A stretch of DNA of 64,000 nt, from the IMG/VR virus record IMGVR_UViG_3300050821_007134, positions 1-64,000 of that record; one strand, written 5' to 3'. Below the pieces are notes generated by a model, which had not been told where the DNA came from, ran no database searches, and saw only the letters and a list, made by a program, of their open reading frames with translations. Shown one piece after another: positions 51,168 through 59,011 of this stretch; position 1 is the first letter of the stretch; every line of letters begins with the position of its first letter. The DNA comes from a virus. The position numbers and the translations under genes are program-made.

Positions 51168-51451
51168 AAACCGGACCAAATAACACAGGCAAGACCGTAA
51201 TCGTGAGATACGCAAACCGAAAGCTATACAACACTGAATTGTCCAACTATGCGACACTTCCACAAGTGTTAGCACTCGGCGTTGACAATTTTATCGTGCT
51301 CGATAATAAAACTAAGAAAGACATCACGTTTGACGTTCTCATCAATGCATTGTCTGGCCACTTCCGAGATAACCCCACAGCATTTGAGACAGTGAAACCC
51401 GTTATCGTTGAAAAGCTTGGCCTCGGCGCCCCAACAGTAGCAAATAACTAA
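51164..51451 (+). CDS. PhaR-N-like DNA-binding domain protein
   Basis: 95 aa. Residues 13-65, VIVRYANRKLYNTELSNYATLPQVLAL then FIVLDNKTKKDITFDVLINAL, match the N-terminal DNA-binding domain of the polyhydroxyalkanoate accumulation regulator (IKRYPNRRLYDTETSSYITLEDI...DAKTGEDIT). The host protein controls carbon storage granules. The phage copy lacks the PHA-binding C-terminus, so it may bind DNA only and could interfere with the host regulator or act as a phage repressor. AGGAG precedes the ATG. Confidence 0.8.
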   Translation: MKTGPNNTGKTVIVRYANRKLYNTELSNYATLPQVLALGVDNFIVLDNKTKKDITFDVLINALSGHFRDNPTAFETVKPVIVEKLGLGAPTVANN

Positions 51452-51462
51452 GGAGCCGAGCC

Positions 51463-51630
51463 ATGAAGAAAATAAATGTTACGGTCAGTCTTATTATTAA
51501 GGCTGACCCTGAGGATGAGGACTCTATAAAAGATGCCGTCTATGCCAAATTAGAGGACGAATTAGTCGATGAAACTATTGACTACAGCGTGGACGAAGAA
51601 GTTGAGGAAGAGGATGAAAGCGAAGTTTGA
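51463..51630 (+). CDS. Acidic small protein, 55 aa
   Basis: AAGGAG precedes the ATG. Very acidic end (DEEVEEEDESEV). Possible DNA mimic or calcium/metal buffer; no evidence beyond composition. Confidence 0.6.
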   Translation: MKKINVTVSLIIKADPEDEDSIKDAVYAKLEDELVDETIDYSVDEEVEEEDESEV

Positions 51631-51700
51631 TTGGTTTTTATGCATGGGGGTACTAATATTTTTACTATTTGCCTCCGTGCTCTTAAAACTAGATTTTTGA
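51614..51700 (+). CDS. Membrane peptide, 28 aa
   Basis: Embedded in the end of the acidic gene in another frame, with GAGGAAGAGG upstream of ATG 51614. One hydrophobic helix rich in Leu and Phe. Supported by SD and hydrophobicity. Confidence 0.5.
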   Translation: MKAKFDWFLCMGVLIFLLFASVLLKLDF

Positions 51701-51711
51701 TTGGAGATGTT

Positions 51712-51966
51712 ATGAACACACTTATCGCTATAACGATATGGCTTGCAGTAGGGTTTGTATGTGCTCTTCGCTTTACTTATGTGATGAGAGTAAAGCCCTA
51801 TGCCTACTCTGATATCTTTGCCTCTATTTTTTTAAGTGTCCTAGGACCACTTCTAGCCGTAATGGGCACCTTGATAGCTGTTGCCAAGAAACTTGACCGA
51901 CCAGTATTTAAGAATGAAGGGCCAAGAGACTGGTACGAACAGTCCAAGAAACGAGATGCAAAATGA
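51712..51966 (+). CDS. Small membrane protein, 84 aa
   Basis: Start ATG 51712 with GGAG upstream; the longer frame from 51631 overlaps its neighbour. Two helices (about 5-25 and 35-62) and a basic soluble tail. Function unknown. Confidence 0.65.
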   Translation: MNTLIAITIWLAVGFVCALRFTYVMRVKPYAYSDIFASIFLSVLGPLLAVMGTLIAVAKKLDRPVFKNEGPRDWYEQSKKRDAK

Positions 51967-52148
51967 ACACAGATTTACTTGCTGTCAAACAAGAACTTAT
52001 TGACTCTCAGGATAAACTTATTGCTCTGCTAAAGAGTTCGATGGAAGACCGAGATGAAGTAATTAACACTCAAAAGAATTTGATCTTGGCTCAACAAGGA
52101 ATGATCGAAGTTCTAAGAGAACGCTTAACCATTCTGAGGGCCTTATGA
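51963..52148 (+). CDS. Coiled-coil protein, 61 aa
   Basis: ATGA overlap. Long helix with Leu/Gln/Lys heptads (QEMIEVLRERLTILRAL-like end). Function unknown. Confidence 0.65.
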   Translation: MNTDLLAVKQELIDSQDKLIALLKSSMEDRDEVINTQKNLILAQQGMIEVLRERLTILRAL

Positions 52149-52369
52149 TTACTAGACACGTATTCGTTGTTATAAATGAACAGCTTTCTTGGGGAAACCA
52201 GGGCGGCGCCTATACGGTTTTCGAATATAGGGGCGATGCCGAGAAATTCATTCACGGCCAAACCACTATGGGACATCCTGATTTAAAGGGCGACTGGGCT
52301 TTTGAAGAGAAAAACTTTAAGATCATTGAATTAATGGTCAGGGGGCGCTATGAGCAATCGAGTGACTAA
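52145..52369 (+). CDS. Unknown protein, 74 aa
   Basis: ATGA overlap. Soluble, aromatic and Gly-rich. Overlaps the next gene by 20 bases in a different frame. No family is recognised. Confidence 0.65.
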   Translation: MITRHVFVVINEQLSWGNQGGAYTVFEYRGDAEKFIHGQTTMGHPDLKGDWAFEEKNFKIIELMVRGRYEQSSD

Positions 52370-52670
52370 AACTTTAACAGTAGAATTAAATTCTGGGAAG
52401 TCTTTTGAAATTGAAGTCACGGCAATTGGCGAGTATGATAATAATTGTGGCTCAGACGCCGATGGTAATAGAGGTACATCGGGATGGACCGTAGATAAGT
52501 TTGAATTTGATTTGCCAAAAGTAGACGAGGACACGAATGTTCTCACTCTTGATGAATTGCACGAGCTAGACATCGCAATTCACAAAGAGGCCCTGAAAGA
52601 AGAGTGGGAGTTTTCACAGGAAGAGGATTGGGATAACTATAAAGACTATGAACTTGGAGAGGACATATGA
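52350..52670 (+). CDS. Unknown acidic protein, 106 aa
   Basis: GGGGG precedes the ATG. Beta-rich front, very acidic end (EEDWDNYKDYELGED). Acidic composition again suggests a binding or mimic role, unproved. Confidence 0.65.
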   Translation: MSNRVTKTLTVELNSGKSFEIEVTAIGEYDNNCGSDADGNRGTSGWTVDKFEFDLPKVDEDTNVLTLDELHELDIAIHKEALKEEWEFSQEEDWDNYKDYELGEDI

Positions 52671-52951
52671 AAAAGAAAACTTATATGGTCGCTATACAAA
52701 GAACTTTTAAAGTCAGTGGTCTGGTATTCTACGAAGCACTCACTACAAGCGCTAAGGCCGCTGTAAAAGAAGCTAAGGCTCATTATAAAAAACACAAAAT
52801 CGAAATAGATGAGGAAATAGAAGAGGATGCTAAAGAAACTGGCGGTATTGGAGATGCAGGCGAAGCAGAGATATATTCTATTGGAATGGCCAGTCAATAC
52901 CACTCGGACGCCGAATGCAAGCTATGTAAAAAATCTAAGGAGGCCGCATGA
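52667..52951 (+). CDS. Unknown protein, 94 aa
   Basis: ATGA overlap. A basic start (KKKTYMVAIQRTFK) and acidic helix (EEIEEDAKETGG). Ends KEAA, with AAGGAGGC encoded for the zinc-peptidase gene. No family is recognised. Confidence 0.65.
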   Translation: MKKKTYMVAIQRTFKVSGLVFYEALTTSAKAAVKEAKAHYKKHKIEIDEEIEEDAKETGGIGDAGEAEIYSIGMASQYHSDAECKLCKKSKEAA

Positions 52952-53481
52952 ACACACGTAAATATGAAGAGGACCTTGGTCAATACTTCGAAAAGACTTT
53001 AGAGTTGGCCAAAGACTTAGGGGTACCGATCTTTTTCGGTAAACTCCCTAAGCCCTACACAAACACGACTTGCGGAGTGTACTTTAGCGAAACAAGAACC
53101 ATATGGATAAGCACTGATGTCTATAACATTGCAAGGCCAACTAAGGGACTCATTCATACAATAGTGCATGAGATTGTTCACTCCATTCAGCATATGCTGG
53201 ACGCCTATGAGTTCTTCAAATTGCCCGACGATTTGGACGCAATAAAGGCAAATGAGATTTGGAAAAGAACTGTAATGGAGGATGCTCCCTTATTTGAAGT
53301 TGAGGCCGACGAATTAGCTATTAAGATTTGTGAGTCTTGGGGAATGAACTACATGTCTGTGTATGGCTCCTATGCTTTAAGAAAAAACTTAAAGAAAAAG
53401 CACGAATTTTTGAATTATATGTGGAATGAAGCATATGAACTTGAAGTTGAACCATTAACTGAAATAAAGGAGGCCGCATGA
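52948..53481 (+). CDS. HExxH zinc metallopeptidase-like protein
   Basis: 177 aa. HEIVH (residues 74-78) in an IVHEIVHSIQHM helix, with Glu residues in FEVEADELA at 116-124 where gluzincin-type proteins place the third metal ligand. The arrangement resembles ImmA/IrrE-like or SprT-like domains. No signal peptide, so it probably acts in the cytoplasm, perhaps cleaving a host regulator. AAGGAGGC precedes the ATG. Confidence 0.75.
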   Translation: MNTRKYEEDLGQYFEKTLELAKDLGVPIFFGKLPKPYTNTTCGVYFSETRTIWISTDVYNIARPTKGLIHTIVHEIVHSIQHMLDAYEFFKLPDDLDAIKANEIWKRTVMEDAPLFEVEADELAIKICESWGMNYMSVYGSYALRKNLKKKHEFLNYMWNEAYELEVEPLTEIKEAA

Positions 53482-53648
53482 ACGAGACGGATAAGGTACA
53501 AGAATTAGAACGACAAGTCAAAAGACTTGAAGAACTATTAAAACAAACGGCATCGGGCGTAAGTTCATTGGCCGATCAAGTAATAAGACTTGCAGAAGTT
53601 ACACAGAATATGCTTAACAGAGAGATTGAAAGGGAGTCAGGGCGATGA
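53478..53648 (+). CDS. Coiled-coil protein, 56 aa
   Basis: ATG at 53478 overlaps the peptidase stop (ATGA), with AAGGAGGC upstream. Leu/Val heptads over the whole length. Overlaps the next gene. Confidence 0.65.
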   Translation: MNETDKVQELERQVKRLEELLKQTASGVSSLADQVIRLAEVTQNMLNREIERESGR

Positions 53649-53893
53649 GCTTAACTACGCATGGAAAGAAAACAAACAATAATAAGAGCGGCGCGGCCTC
53701 AGCCAATAAACAGCGCAAGCGCAAAGAAGCCGAGGAGAGACAGGCGAAGTATACCGCTCTCACTCTATTACAAAAGCTTGACCGGCTGGTACAAAATGGG
53801 TTGCCCTCAAAAGAGCGAGTAAAACTGCTTTTGAAGGTTAAAAAAGAAGGATTGATTTTATCAAATGATATGAAGGAGAAATTAAACTTATGA
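53645..53893 (+). CDS. Unknown basic protein, 82 aa
   Basis: ATGA overlap. Lys/Arg/Asn-rich, helical after residue 20 and carrying GGAG at its end. Possible nucleic-acid binder. Confidence 0.65.
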   Translation: MSLTTHGKKTNNNKSGAASANKQRKRKEAEERQAKYTALTLLQKLDRLVQNGLPSKERVKLLLKVKKEGLILSNDMKEKLNL

Positions 53894-54285
53894 AAACACT
53901 TATCTTATTGATTGCCCTAATGATGTTGTCCGGATGTACCATGTGGCCACCATACAACGTATGGCAACAAAGACTTGAAGGAGAGGCCGATCTTGCAAAG
54001 GCTGAGTACTCCAAGAAAGTCGTTGTTCAGGATGCCATTGCTAAAGAGGAGTCCGCCACTCACTTAGCCGCTGCCGAAGTCGCTAGAGCCCATGGAGTAG
54101 AGCAAGCCAATATTATCATTGGCAATAGCCTTAAGAATAACGAGGCTTATCTCAAATGGCTCTACATCGAAGGTCTTAAGGAGCGCACCGGTATTGAGAC
54201 AATTTACATTCCTACCGAGGCCGGTCTACCAATACTCGAAGCTGGTCGCAAACATAATCAACAGCCAACCGGAAAGAAGGAGTAG
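53890..54285 (+). CDS. Lipoprotein with SPFH-like tail segment
   Basis: 131 aa. Signal with lipobox LSGC (Cys16). The body is helical: AAEVARAHGVEQANIIIGNSL, then EAYLKWLYIEGL and PTEAGLPIL. These segments recall the C-terminal helix and tail of SPFH/HflC-like proteins (ANxIIxxSL...YLRW...GLPI). It would be membrane-anchored. AAGGAG precedes the next gene. Function unknown. Confidence 0.7.
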   Translation: MKTLILLIALMMLSGCTMWPPYNVWQQRLEGEADLAKAEYSKKVVVQDAIAKEESATHLAAAEVARAHGVEQANIIIGNSLKNNEAYLKWLYIEGLKERTGIETIYIPTEAGLPILEAGRKHNQQPTGKKE

Positions 54286-54288
54286 GCC

Positions 54289-54531
54289 ATGTTAAAAGAC
54301 AATGAACAAAGAATGGACGATGAACTTGACGCCGTAGTTAAATTGCTTGCAGAGGACTTCCCTGGCACAGACGATTACAATGTGTGCAACGACGAAGAGG
54401 TCGATTTGTTCGATGATTGCGGGAATGTCTTTAAAACTATTTCCATGGAAACGTTCAATAAGTATTGGACTAGAATGGAAAACGAGTTCGACTATTCCCA
54501 ATACATTGAGATGGGAGAAAGCAATGCCTAA
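54289..54531 (+). CDS. Acidic protein, 80 aa
   Basis: AAGGAG precedes the ATG. Asp/Glu-rich (LAEDFPGTDDYNVCNDEEVDLFDDCG). Two Cys in the acidic part. No family is recognised. Confidence 0.65.
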   Translation: MLKDNEQRMDDELDAVVKLLAEDFPGTDDYNVCNDEEVDLFDDCGNVFKTISMETFNKYWTRMENEFDYSQYIEMGESNA

Positions 54532-54703
54532 GCCGACTAAAGCTGAAATAGTAGTAACCAAACTACTTGATGGCATCTGGGCCGAGTGGGATCTTGACTC
54601 GGGGTACCCCAAAGAAATCAACGAACAGATTTTAAAGGTCAGAAGTGAAATTGTAGCTAAGTACCCAGACATTTATCAAATGAACATAGAAGAAGGAGTT
54701 TAA
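54524..54703 (+). CDS. Unknown protein, 59 aa
   Basis: Start ATG 54524 overlaps the previous stop by 8 bases, with GGAG upstream. Helical and soluble. No family is recognised. Confidence 0.6.
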   Translation: MPKPTKAEIVVTKLLDGIWAEWDLDSGYPKEINEQILKVRSEIVAKYPDIYQMNIEEGV

Positions 54704-54704
54704 A

Positions 54705-54977
54705 ATGCAATCGCAAAAGAAACACAGGATGCCCAAAAGAGAAAAAGTGAATGCTCTTGATTTCGCTCAGGGCTTTTTAGTCAGCGTCAGCGCATCTGCT
54801 GATACGCGAGAAGAGGCCATCAGTAAAGCTGTATTGAGCGCACGCAACATGCAAACAGCGGCTTTAAGTAAATCTAAGGACAGTGATCTTAGGGCAGCCG
54901 AGGCCAAAGAATGGACCCGAACGGCCAATTTCTGGGACAACATTGCTGGGCATTTGCCAAAGGTTAAGTACAAGTGA
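54705..54977 (+). CDS. Unknown helical protein, 90 aa
   Basis: AAGGAG precedes the ATG. Ala/Ser/Lys-rich helices. Overlaps the next gene by GTGA. No family is recognised. Confidence 0.65.
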   Translation: MQSQKKHRMPKREKVNALDFAQGFLVSVSASADTREEAISKAVLSARNMQTAALSKSKDSDLRAAEAKEWTRTANFWDNIAGHLPKVKYK

Positions 54978-55183
54978 GTGCTTCATTGGACGGTCAATTC
55001 AAAACTAAGCAGGAAGAGTCCGACTATGGGTTTAAGCTCATAATGGATATTATTCGGGCTGCCAAAAATGGTGACCCTTACAAAGAAGAAATTAAGGAAA
55101 TGTGGGATATCGCCTACAGAAACGAAGACGTAATGTCGATGGTACGACATACACTTACATCCTTAGCCAAAGGGAGAGAGTAA
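54974..55183 (+). CDS. Unknown protein, 69 aa
   Basis: Starts at GTG 54974. Helical and acidic, ending with GGGAGAGAG for the zinc-ribbon gene. No family is recognised. Confidence 0.65.
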   Translation: MSASLDGQFKTKQEESDYGFKLIMDIIRAAKNGDPYKEEIKEMWDIAYRNEDVMSMVRHTLTSLAKGRE

Positions 55184-55345
55184 ATGAGAAAGTTTGATCC
55201 AGAAGACCCAGACAAATGTGAAAGATGCGGTTCGACAGAAAACGTTAGAACTGGATTGGACCCATTTGCTCAAGATGTTCACAACGAAGAAATAGAAGTA
55301 ACTTGGTGTGATGATTGTTTTTATCAGTCAGCGATGGATATATGA
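55184..55345 (+). CDS. Small zinc-ribbon protein, 53 aa
   Basis: ATG at 55184. CERC (13-16) and CDDC (43-46) form a zinc ribbon. Ends by ATGA overlap with the next gene. Function unknown. Confidence 0.7.
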   Translation: MRKFDPEDPDKCERCGSTENVRTGLDPFAQDVHNEEIEVTWCDDCFYQSAMDI

Positions 55346-55566
55346 CAAGACAAGAAGCTAATAGAGAAATATTGAAACAATTGTCTAAAGCCGTTAAGGC
55401 CAACACAGATCAGCGTTTCGGCCAGCTATTGAGAAACCTTGGTCTAGTAACAGAGGTCCGTAACGGCGAAGGGACACCCACTCATTGGATAAATGAGTTC
55501 AATACTGAGAGTGTTGCTATACTGGAACGCATGACTAAAATTGAATGGGACAAGGAAGGAATATGA
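55342..55566 (+). CDS. Unknown helical protein, 74 aa
   Basis: Start at 55342 by ATGA overlap; the longer start at 55315 overlaps the zinc-ribbon gene. Helix, then a short beta hairpin. No family is recognised. Confidence 0.65.
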   Translation: MTRQEANREILKQLSKAVKANTDQRFGQLLRNLGLVTEVRNGEGTPTHWINEFNTESVAILERMTKIEWDKEGI

Positions 55567-56120
55567 GAGTTAAACTTGTAGGTATTCCTACAGAGCAACA
55601 CAAGGCTGCACGACAAGCTATTAAAATGGTTGACCGATTAGTCTGGGGCAATGAGATGAAGAAAAAAGTACAGAAAATTACCGTAATCAAAAATAGCAAA
55701 GGTAATCCTTTGGATGCCCCTATCTTCAAGGGCATATTAGACGTTTACAACCATAAAACCAAATCTTGCGTTCTTCATATCCAAGCGTTGATCGAAATGG
55801 GCGCGAACGATGATGGCAATTTGGCTTGGTCCATATGCCACGATCTTTCTCATGCATTTGATGTTGCTCACAAAAATCTAATCTTTGACACCAAAAACAA
55901 AACTTTGATTTATCTAGGAAAAACCTATGATTTTAAGAAACCGGCTGTCCATTTGATTGACGAAGAATTTGCAAAGAAAAACCGATATAGAGACTCTCGC
56001 TATTATGCTGCTCACGACTTCTATGAGCCCTGGGAAGTCAGACCTTTGATGGCTGCCGACGCGTGTATGGCCGAAATAAGAAGAAAAGACTGTCCAAATT
56101 TACTTAAGGAGGCCGCATAA
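55563..56120 (+). CDS. Unknown protein with HDxxH motif, 185 aa
   Basis: ATG 55563 overlaps the previous stop. SICHDLSHAFDVAH (residues 90-103) is an HDxxH metal-like motif resembling HExxH with Asp in place of Glu. No signal peptide. It directly precedes the Thg1 gene, which it overlaps by TAATG, and ends KEAA with AAGGAGGC as its SD. A hydrolase or adapter role is possible. Confidence 0.7.
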   Translation: MRVKLVGIPTEQHKAARQAIKMVDRLVWGNEMKKKVQKITVIKNSKGNPLDAPIFKGILDVYNHKTKSCVLHIQALIEMGANDDGNLAWSICHDLSHAFDVAHKNLIFDTKNKTLIYLGKTYDFKKPAVHLIDEEFAKKNRYRDSRYYAAHDFYEPWEVRPLMAADACMAEIRRKDCPNLLKEAA

Positions 56121-56923
56121 TGCACGACGAATTAGGTAACAGACTTAAGAATCAATACGAGGATAGAACGCGTTACTTCTTGCCTCGTCGAACCTACACA
56201 ATCATTCGAATTGATGGAAAGGCATTCCATACATTCGCTAAACATTGCGAAAAACCCTTTGATAAAGATTTGATGGCATTAATGGACACGACCGCAAGGG
56301 CTCTATGCAAGGAAATACAAGGTGCAAAATTTGCGTATGTTCAATCCGACGAAATAAGTATTCTTTTAACTGATTTTGAAACCATTCACACAGATGCATG
56401 GTTTGACGGCAATATACAAAAAATTGTATCTGTAGCTGCTTCTCTGGCTACGGCACGCTTTAACGAAGAACTTCAGTTATTGGCCGAAAGTCAAAGTGGA
56501 ACTAAAGACAGATTTGATTTAAGCGCAAGGCCTGCCATGTTCGACGCTAGAGTATTCACCATTCCAGACCCTACAGAAGTAGATAACTATTTCAGATGGA
56601 GGCAACAAGACGCAGTTCGTAATAGTATTCAGATGGCAGCTCGGGCCGCATTCACTCATAGCCAATGCATGGGCAAAAACTGCGATGAACTTCAGGAAAT
56701 GCTATTTACGGCGAAAAATATCAACTGGAGTGAATACTCAGCTGGAGAAAAGAACGGGCGAGTAGTTATTAAAGAGGCATATCTAGCCCCAATGATTCAT
56801 AGAAAAGATGGACCTCCTGGCAATGTAGCAAGGACTCGATGGGTAGCCCAGGGAGCCCCAATTTTCACTCAAGACACGGCGTTTCTTAAAACTAAAATTC
56901 CAGTTATGAGTCAGGAGGACTAA
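56120..56923 (+). CDS. Thg1-like tRNA 3'-5' polymerase
   Basis: 267 aa, typical for the family. Motifs: TIIRIDGKAFHTF (metal-binding Asp32 in IDGKAF), YVQSDEIS (Asp77, Glu78) and FDARVF with later WRQQDAVRNS and MAARAAFT. Thg1 and its relatives add nucleotides to the 5' end of tRNA in the 3'-5' direction, a repair activity in bacterial relatives. It would complement PseT and the RNA ligases here. It overlaps the HDxxH gene by TAATG and is followed by a TAATG start. All family landmarks are intact. Confidence 0.92.
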   Translation: MHDELGNRLKNQYEDRTRYFLPRRTYTIIRIDGKAFHTFAKHCEKPFDKDLMALMDTTARALCKEIQGAKFAYVQSDEISILLTDFETIHTDAWFDGNIQKIVSVAASLATARFNEELQLLAESQSGTKDRFDLSARPAMFDARVFTIPDPTEVDNYFRWRQQDAVRNSIQMAARAAFTHSQCMGKNCDELQEMLFTAKNINWSEYSAGEKNGRVVIKEAYLAPMIHRKDGPPGNVARTRWVAQGAPIFTQDTAFLKTKIPVMSQED

Positions 56924-57381
56924 TGATAAACAACGATACCAAAAAAGTAAAGATCGACGGAGCCATATCAATAGCTAGAAGTACGGGGTCCGATGGACAC
57001 TCTATTTCAATAAGTGTTGAGGATAGACTTTCAGGACTTCACGTTCTTGAATTAAGATTATCCATGGAAGAATTCGGAAACGTCGTTACGGGGTCCTCGG
57101 GAAAGACCCTTAGTGCGACAGTCTATCAGAATGAAAATTTAGGTAAAGAACAAGAAGTAGCAACGGCCCAGATTCCCTTAGAAGGTTTTGATATTGGTTA
57201 TGATGGCAAAGGCTGGGAGGCGTTCAATCAATTCGTAGAGACTTATGTTGAAGAGAAGTTCGGTTCGGAATGGAAAGCCGATCTGGATAAATCAAAAAAT
57301 CACTACAGAGTAATCAATGGTAAAACTCCAGAAACAAAAGGGAAACAGTATTATTCAGTTCACATTAGGAGATGGCTATGA
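56923..57381 (+). CDS. Unknown protein, 152 aa
   Basis: Soluble beta-rich body (SISVEDRLSGLHVLELRLS) and basic end. TAATG overlap with Thg1. No family is recognised; a link to RNA repair is only positional. Confidence 0.7.
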   Translation: MINNDTKKVKIDGAISIARSTGSDGHSISISVEDRLSGLHVLELRLSMEEFGNVVTGSSGKTLSATVYQNENLGKEQEVATAQIPLEGFDIGYDGKGWEAFNQFVETYVEEKFGSEWKADLDKSKNHYRVINGKTPETKGKQYYSVHIRRWL

Positions 57382-57557
57382 GCGCTTATTCAACTGAAAC
57401 TACTACTCGCAATAAGGCGATTAGAAAAATCATTCAAAAGGTCAATGCAATGTCTAACCAAGAGTTGGCAGATCTTCTCTTCGAAGTCCATGGAAGAGAA
57501 GTTCTTCACAATTACATCATAGAAAATGACGAACCAGAGGAGAACGATGATTTATGA
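57378..57557 (+). CDS. Unknown protein, 59 aa
   Basis: Start at 57378 by ATGA overlap. Helical (AIRKIIQKVNAMSNQELADLL) with acidic end. No family is recognised. Confidence 0.65.
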   Translation: MSAYSTETTTRNKAIRKIIQKVNAMSNQELADLLFEVHGREVLHNYIIENDEPEENDDL

Positions 57558-57736
57558 AAGACGCCTATAAAATTATTGGAAACCGATGGGTTAAAAACAA
57601 ACCATTAAAAGTTGAGGAATTTACTTTAGAAGAACTTGAAAGCGCGATAGATCAAGGATGTAGCGATAGAAATTATTCATCCTACATGCATTATATCGCT
57701 AAACGTGTTCAACAATTGAAGGAAGTGGGAAAATGA
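57554..57736 (+). CDS. Unknown protein, 60 aa
   Basis: ATGA overlap. Short, with helical end (SDRNYSSYMHYIAKRV). No family is recognised. Confidence 0.65.
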   Translation: MKDAYKIIGNRWVKNKPLKVEEFTLEELESAIDQGCSDRNYSSYMHYIAKRVQQLKEVGK

Positions 57737-57945
57737 AATACGGTATCTATGACACACAGTCTGAAAGCTGGGTTAAACGCGGTCTTGTTACGACCCTAAA
57801 AGAAGGCCTATACATGACAATCGACAAATCAGAAGCTTTGGGCAGTGAAAGCAAAGAATTTGTAGAGGATGTCTTTACTCAATTGGGAACACACTTTAAA
57901 GACCGTCCCCTTGTACTGCAAGGGCTGGAAGTAAGAGAACTGTGA
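57733..57945 (+). CDS. Unknown protein, 70 aa
   Basis: ATGA overlap. Mixed fold, ending VLQGLEVREL before a GTGA start. No family is recognised. Confidence 0.65.
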   Translation: MKYGIYDTQSESWVKRGLVTTLKEGLYMTIDKSEALGSESKEFVEDVFTQLGTHFKDRPLVLQGLEVREL

Positions 57946-58472
57946 AAACTATTTTTTTGATTATCCTGTTAAGCTCTATAGCTCAGGCCAAAGACTCTTT
58001 GGAAGTCGTTGGCGGCAGTCTGACCTATCACTTAGAAAGTAGCTCTGATGGGCGCCCAATGCCCTACGATCACACTTTAACACCAGACCACGAACTTATA
58101 GACAATCCCTTATTTGGCCTTGGATGGGTCCACCAAACCAAGGACGACTACTATTGGGGCGCCAAGCTATTCGGGGGCGAGAACTCTGTTGGTCAGCCCA
58201 TGACTGGACTTGATGCGTCATTCGGCGCCGTCTATGGAGGTTGGTTCATTGGTGTCGTTGGCGGGGGCTATGTTCAAAACAATAAGACATTTGAGAGTGC
58301 TGGAGTCATACCGCCCAGCATTGCTGAATTCGGTGACACCGGCCTTGTTCCGATCATTGGGGGCGAAGCCAATTATAGAATCAATTTATGGGGTAACTCC
58401 TATTTGAAGTGGAATAACCTTTTGACTCCAATGTTGTACAATATGAGCTTATCCATAGGATTTGACCTATGA
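57942..58472 (+). CDS. Exported beta-barrel-like protein
   Basis: 176 aa from GTG 57942 (GTGA overlap). Signal peptide (MKTIFLIILLSSIAQA) followed by alternating strands rich in Gly, Trp and Tyr, ending SLSIGFDL. Several aromatic-rich strands (GAKLFGGENSVG; YGGWFIGVVGGGY) suit an outer-membrane barrel such as the PagP or OmpA transmembrane type. It may change the host surface. A second exported barrel-like protein is at 27025. Confidence 0.7.
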   Translation: MKTIFLIILLSSIAQAKDSLEVVGGSLTYHLESSSDGRPMPYDHTLTPDHELIDNPLFGLGWVHQTKDDYYWGAKLFGGENSVGQPMTGLDASFGAVYGGWFIGVVGGGYVQNNKTFESAGVIPPSIAEFGDTGLVPIIGGEANYRINLWGNSYLKWNNLLTPMLYNMSLSIGFDL

Positions 58473-59011
58473 AAGAAAAACTCGCGAATTTAGGCCCGAA
58501 AAGGGGGAGGGGTACCCCTCCAAGTACCTGTAATCATTGGACCCCAAAAACTGTATTTTCACCTTTCAGACTGTATAGGTATGTTCTTTATAGAGAATGG
58601 GACCCAACACTTGAAACCATAGCTTTTATTGGCCTAAATCCCTCCACAGCCGATGAGACTCAAGACGATCCAACCATTAGGCGCTGCATTGGCTTCGCGA
58701 AAAAATGGGGATACGGAAGTATCTTGGTCGGAAACATATTTGCATTAAGATCTACGGACCCAAAGAAACTATATAAAAGCGACAATCCTGTAGGTTATAG
58801 AAATGATTACTGGCTCGGCGAGATTTACAAATATGCCAAAACGACTGTTGCATGTTGGGGAACTCACGGCGCCCTAAATAGACGACACAACGATGTAAAG
58901 CAAAAACTTGGTGTAATGCACGTTTTTGGCTTTACCAAAGAGGGATTTCCTAAACATCCTCTATATTTAAGTAGTAAAGCTAAAATTCACGAATGGTGGG
59001 AGACAAGCTAA
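58469..59011 (+). CDS. DUF1643 protein
   Basis: 180 aa. FIGLNPSTADETQDDPTIRRCI, then GYGSILVGNIFALRSTDPK and a DNPVGYRND run match the DUF1643 family. The family is widespread in bacteria and phages with no known reaction; the conserved Asn-Pro and Arg residues look like an enzyme site. A Gly/Lys-rich N-terminal tail is unusual. ATGA overlap with the barrel gene. Confidence 0.85.
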   Translation: MKEKLANLGPKRGRGTPPSTCNHWTPKTVFSPFRLYRYVLYREWDPTLETIAFIGLNPSTADETQDDPTIRRCIGFAKKWGYGSILVGNIFALRSTDPKKLYKSDNPVGYRNDYWLGEIYKYAKTTVACWGTHGALNRRHNDVKQKLGVMHVFGFTKEGFPKHPLYLSSKAKIHEWWETS

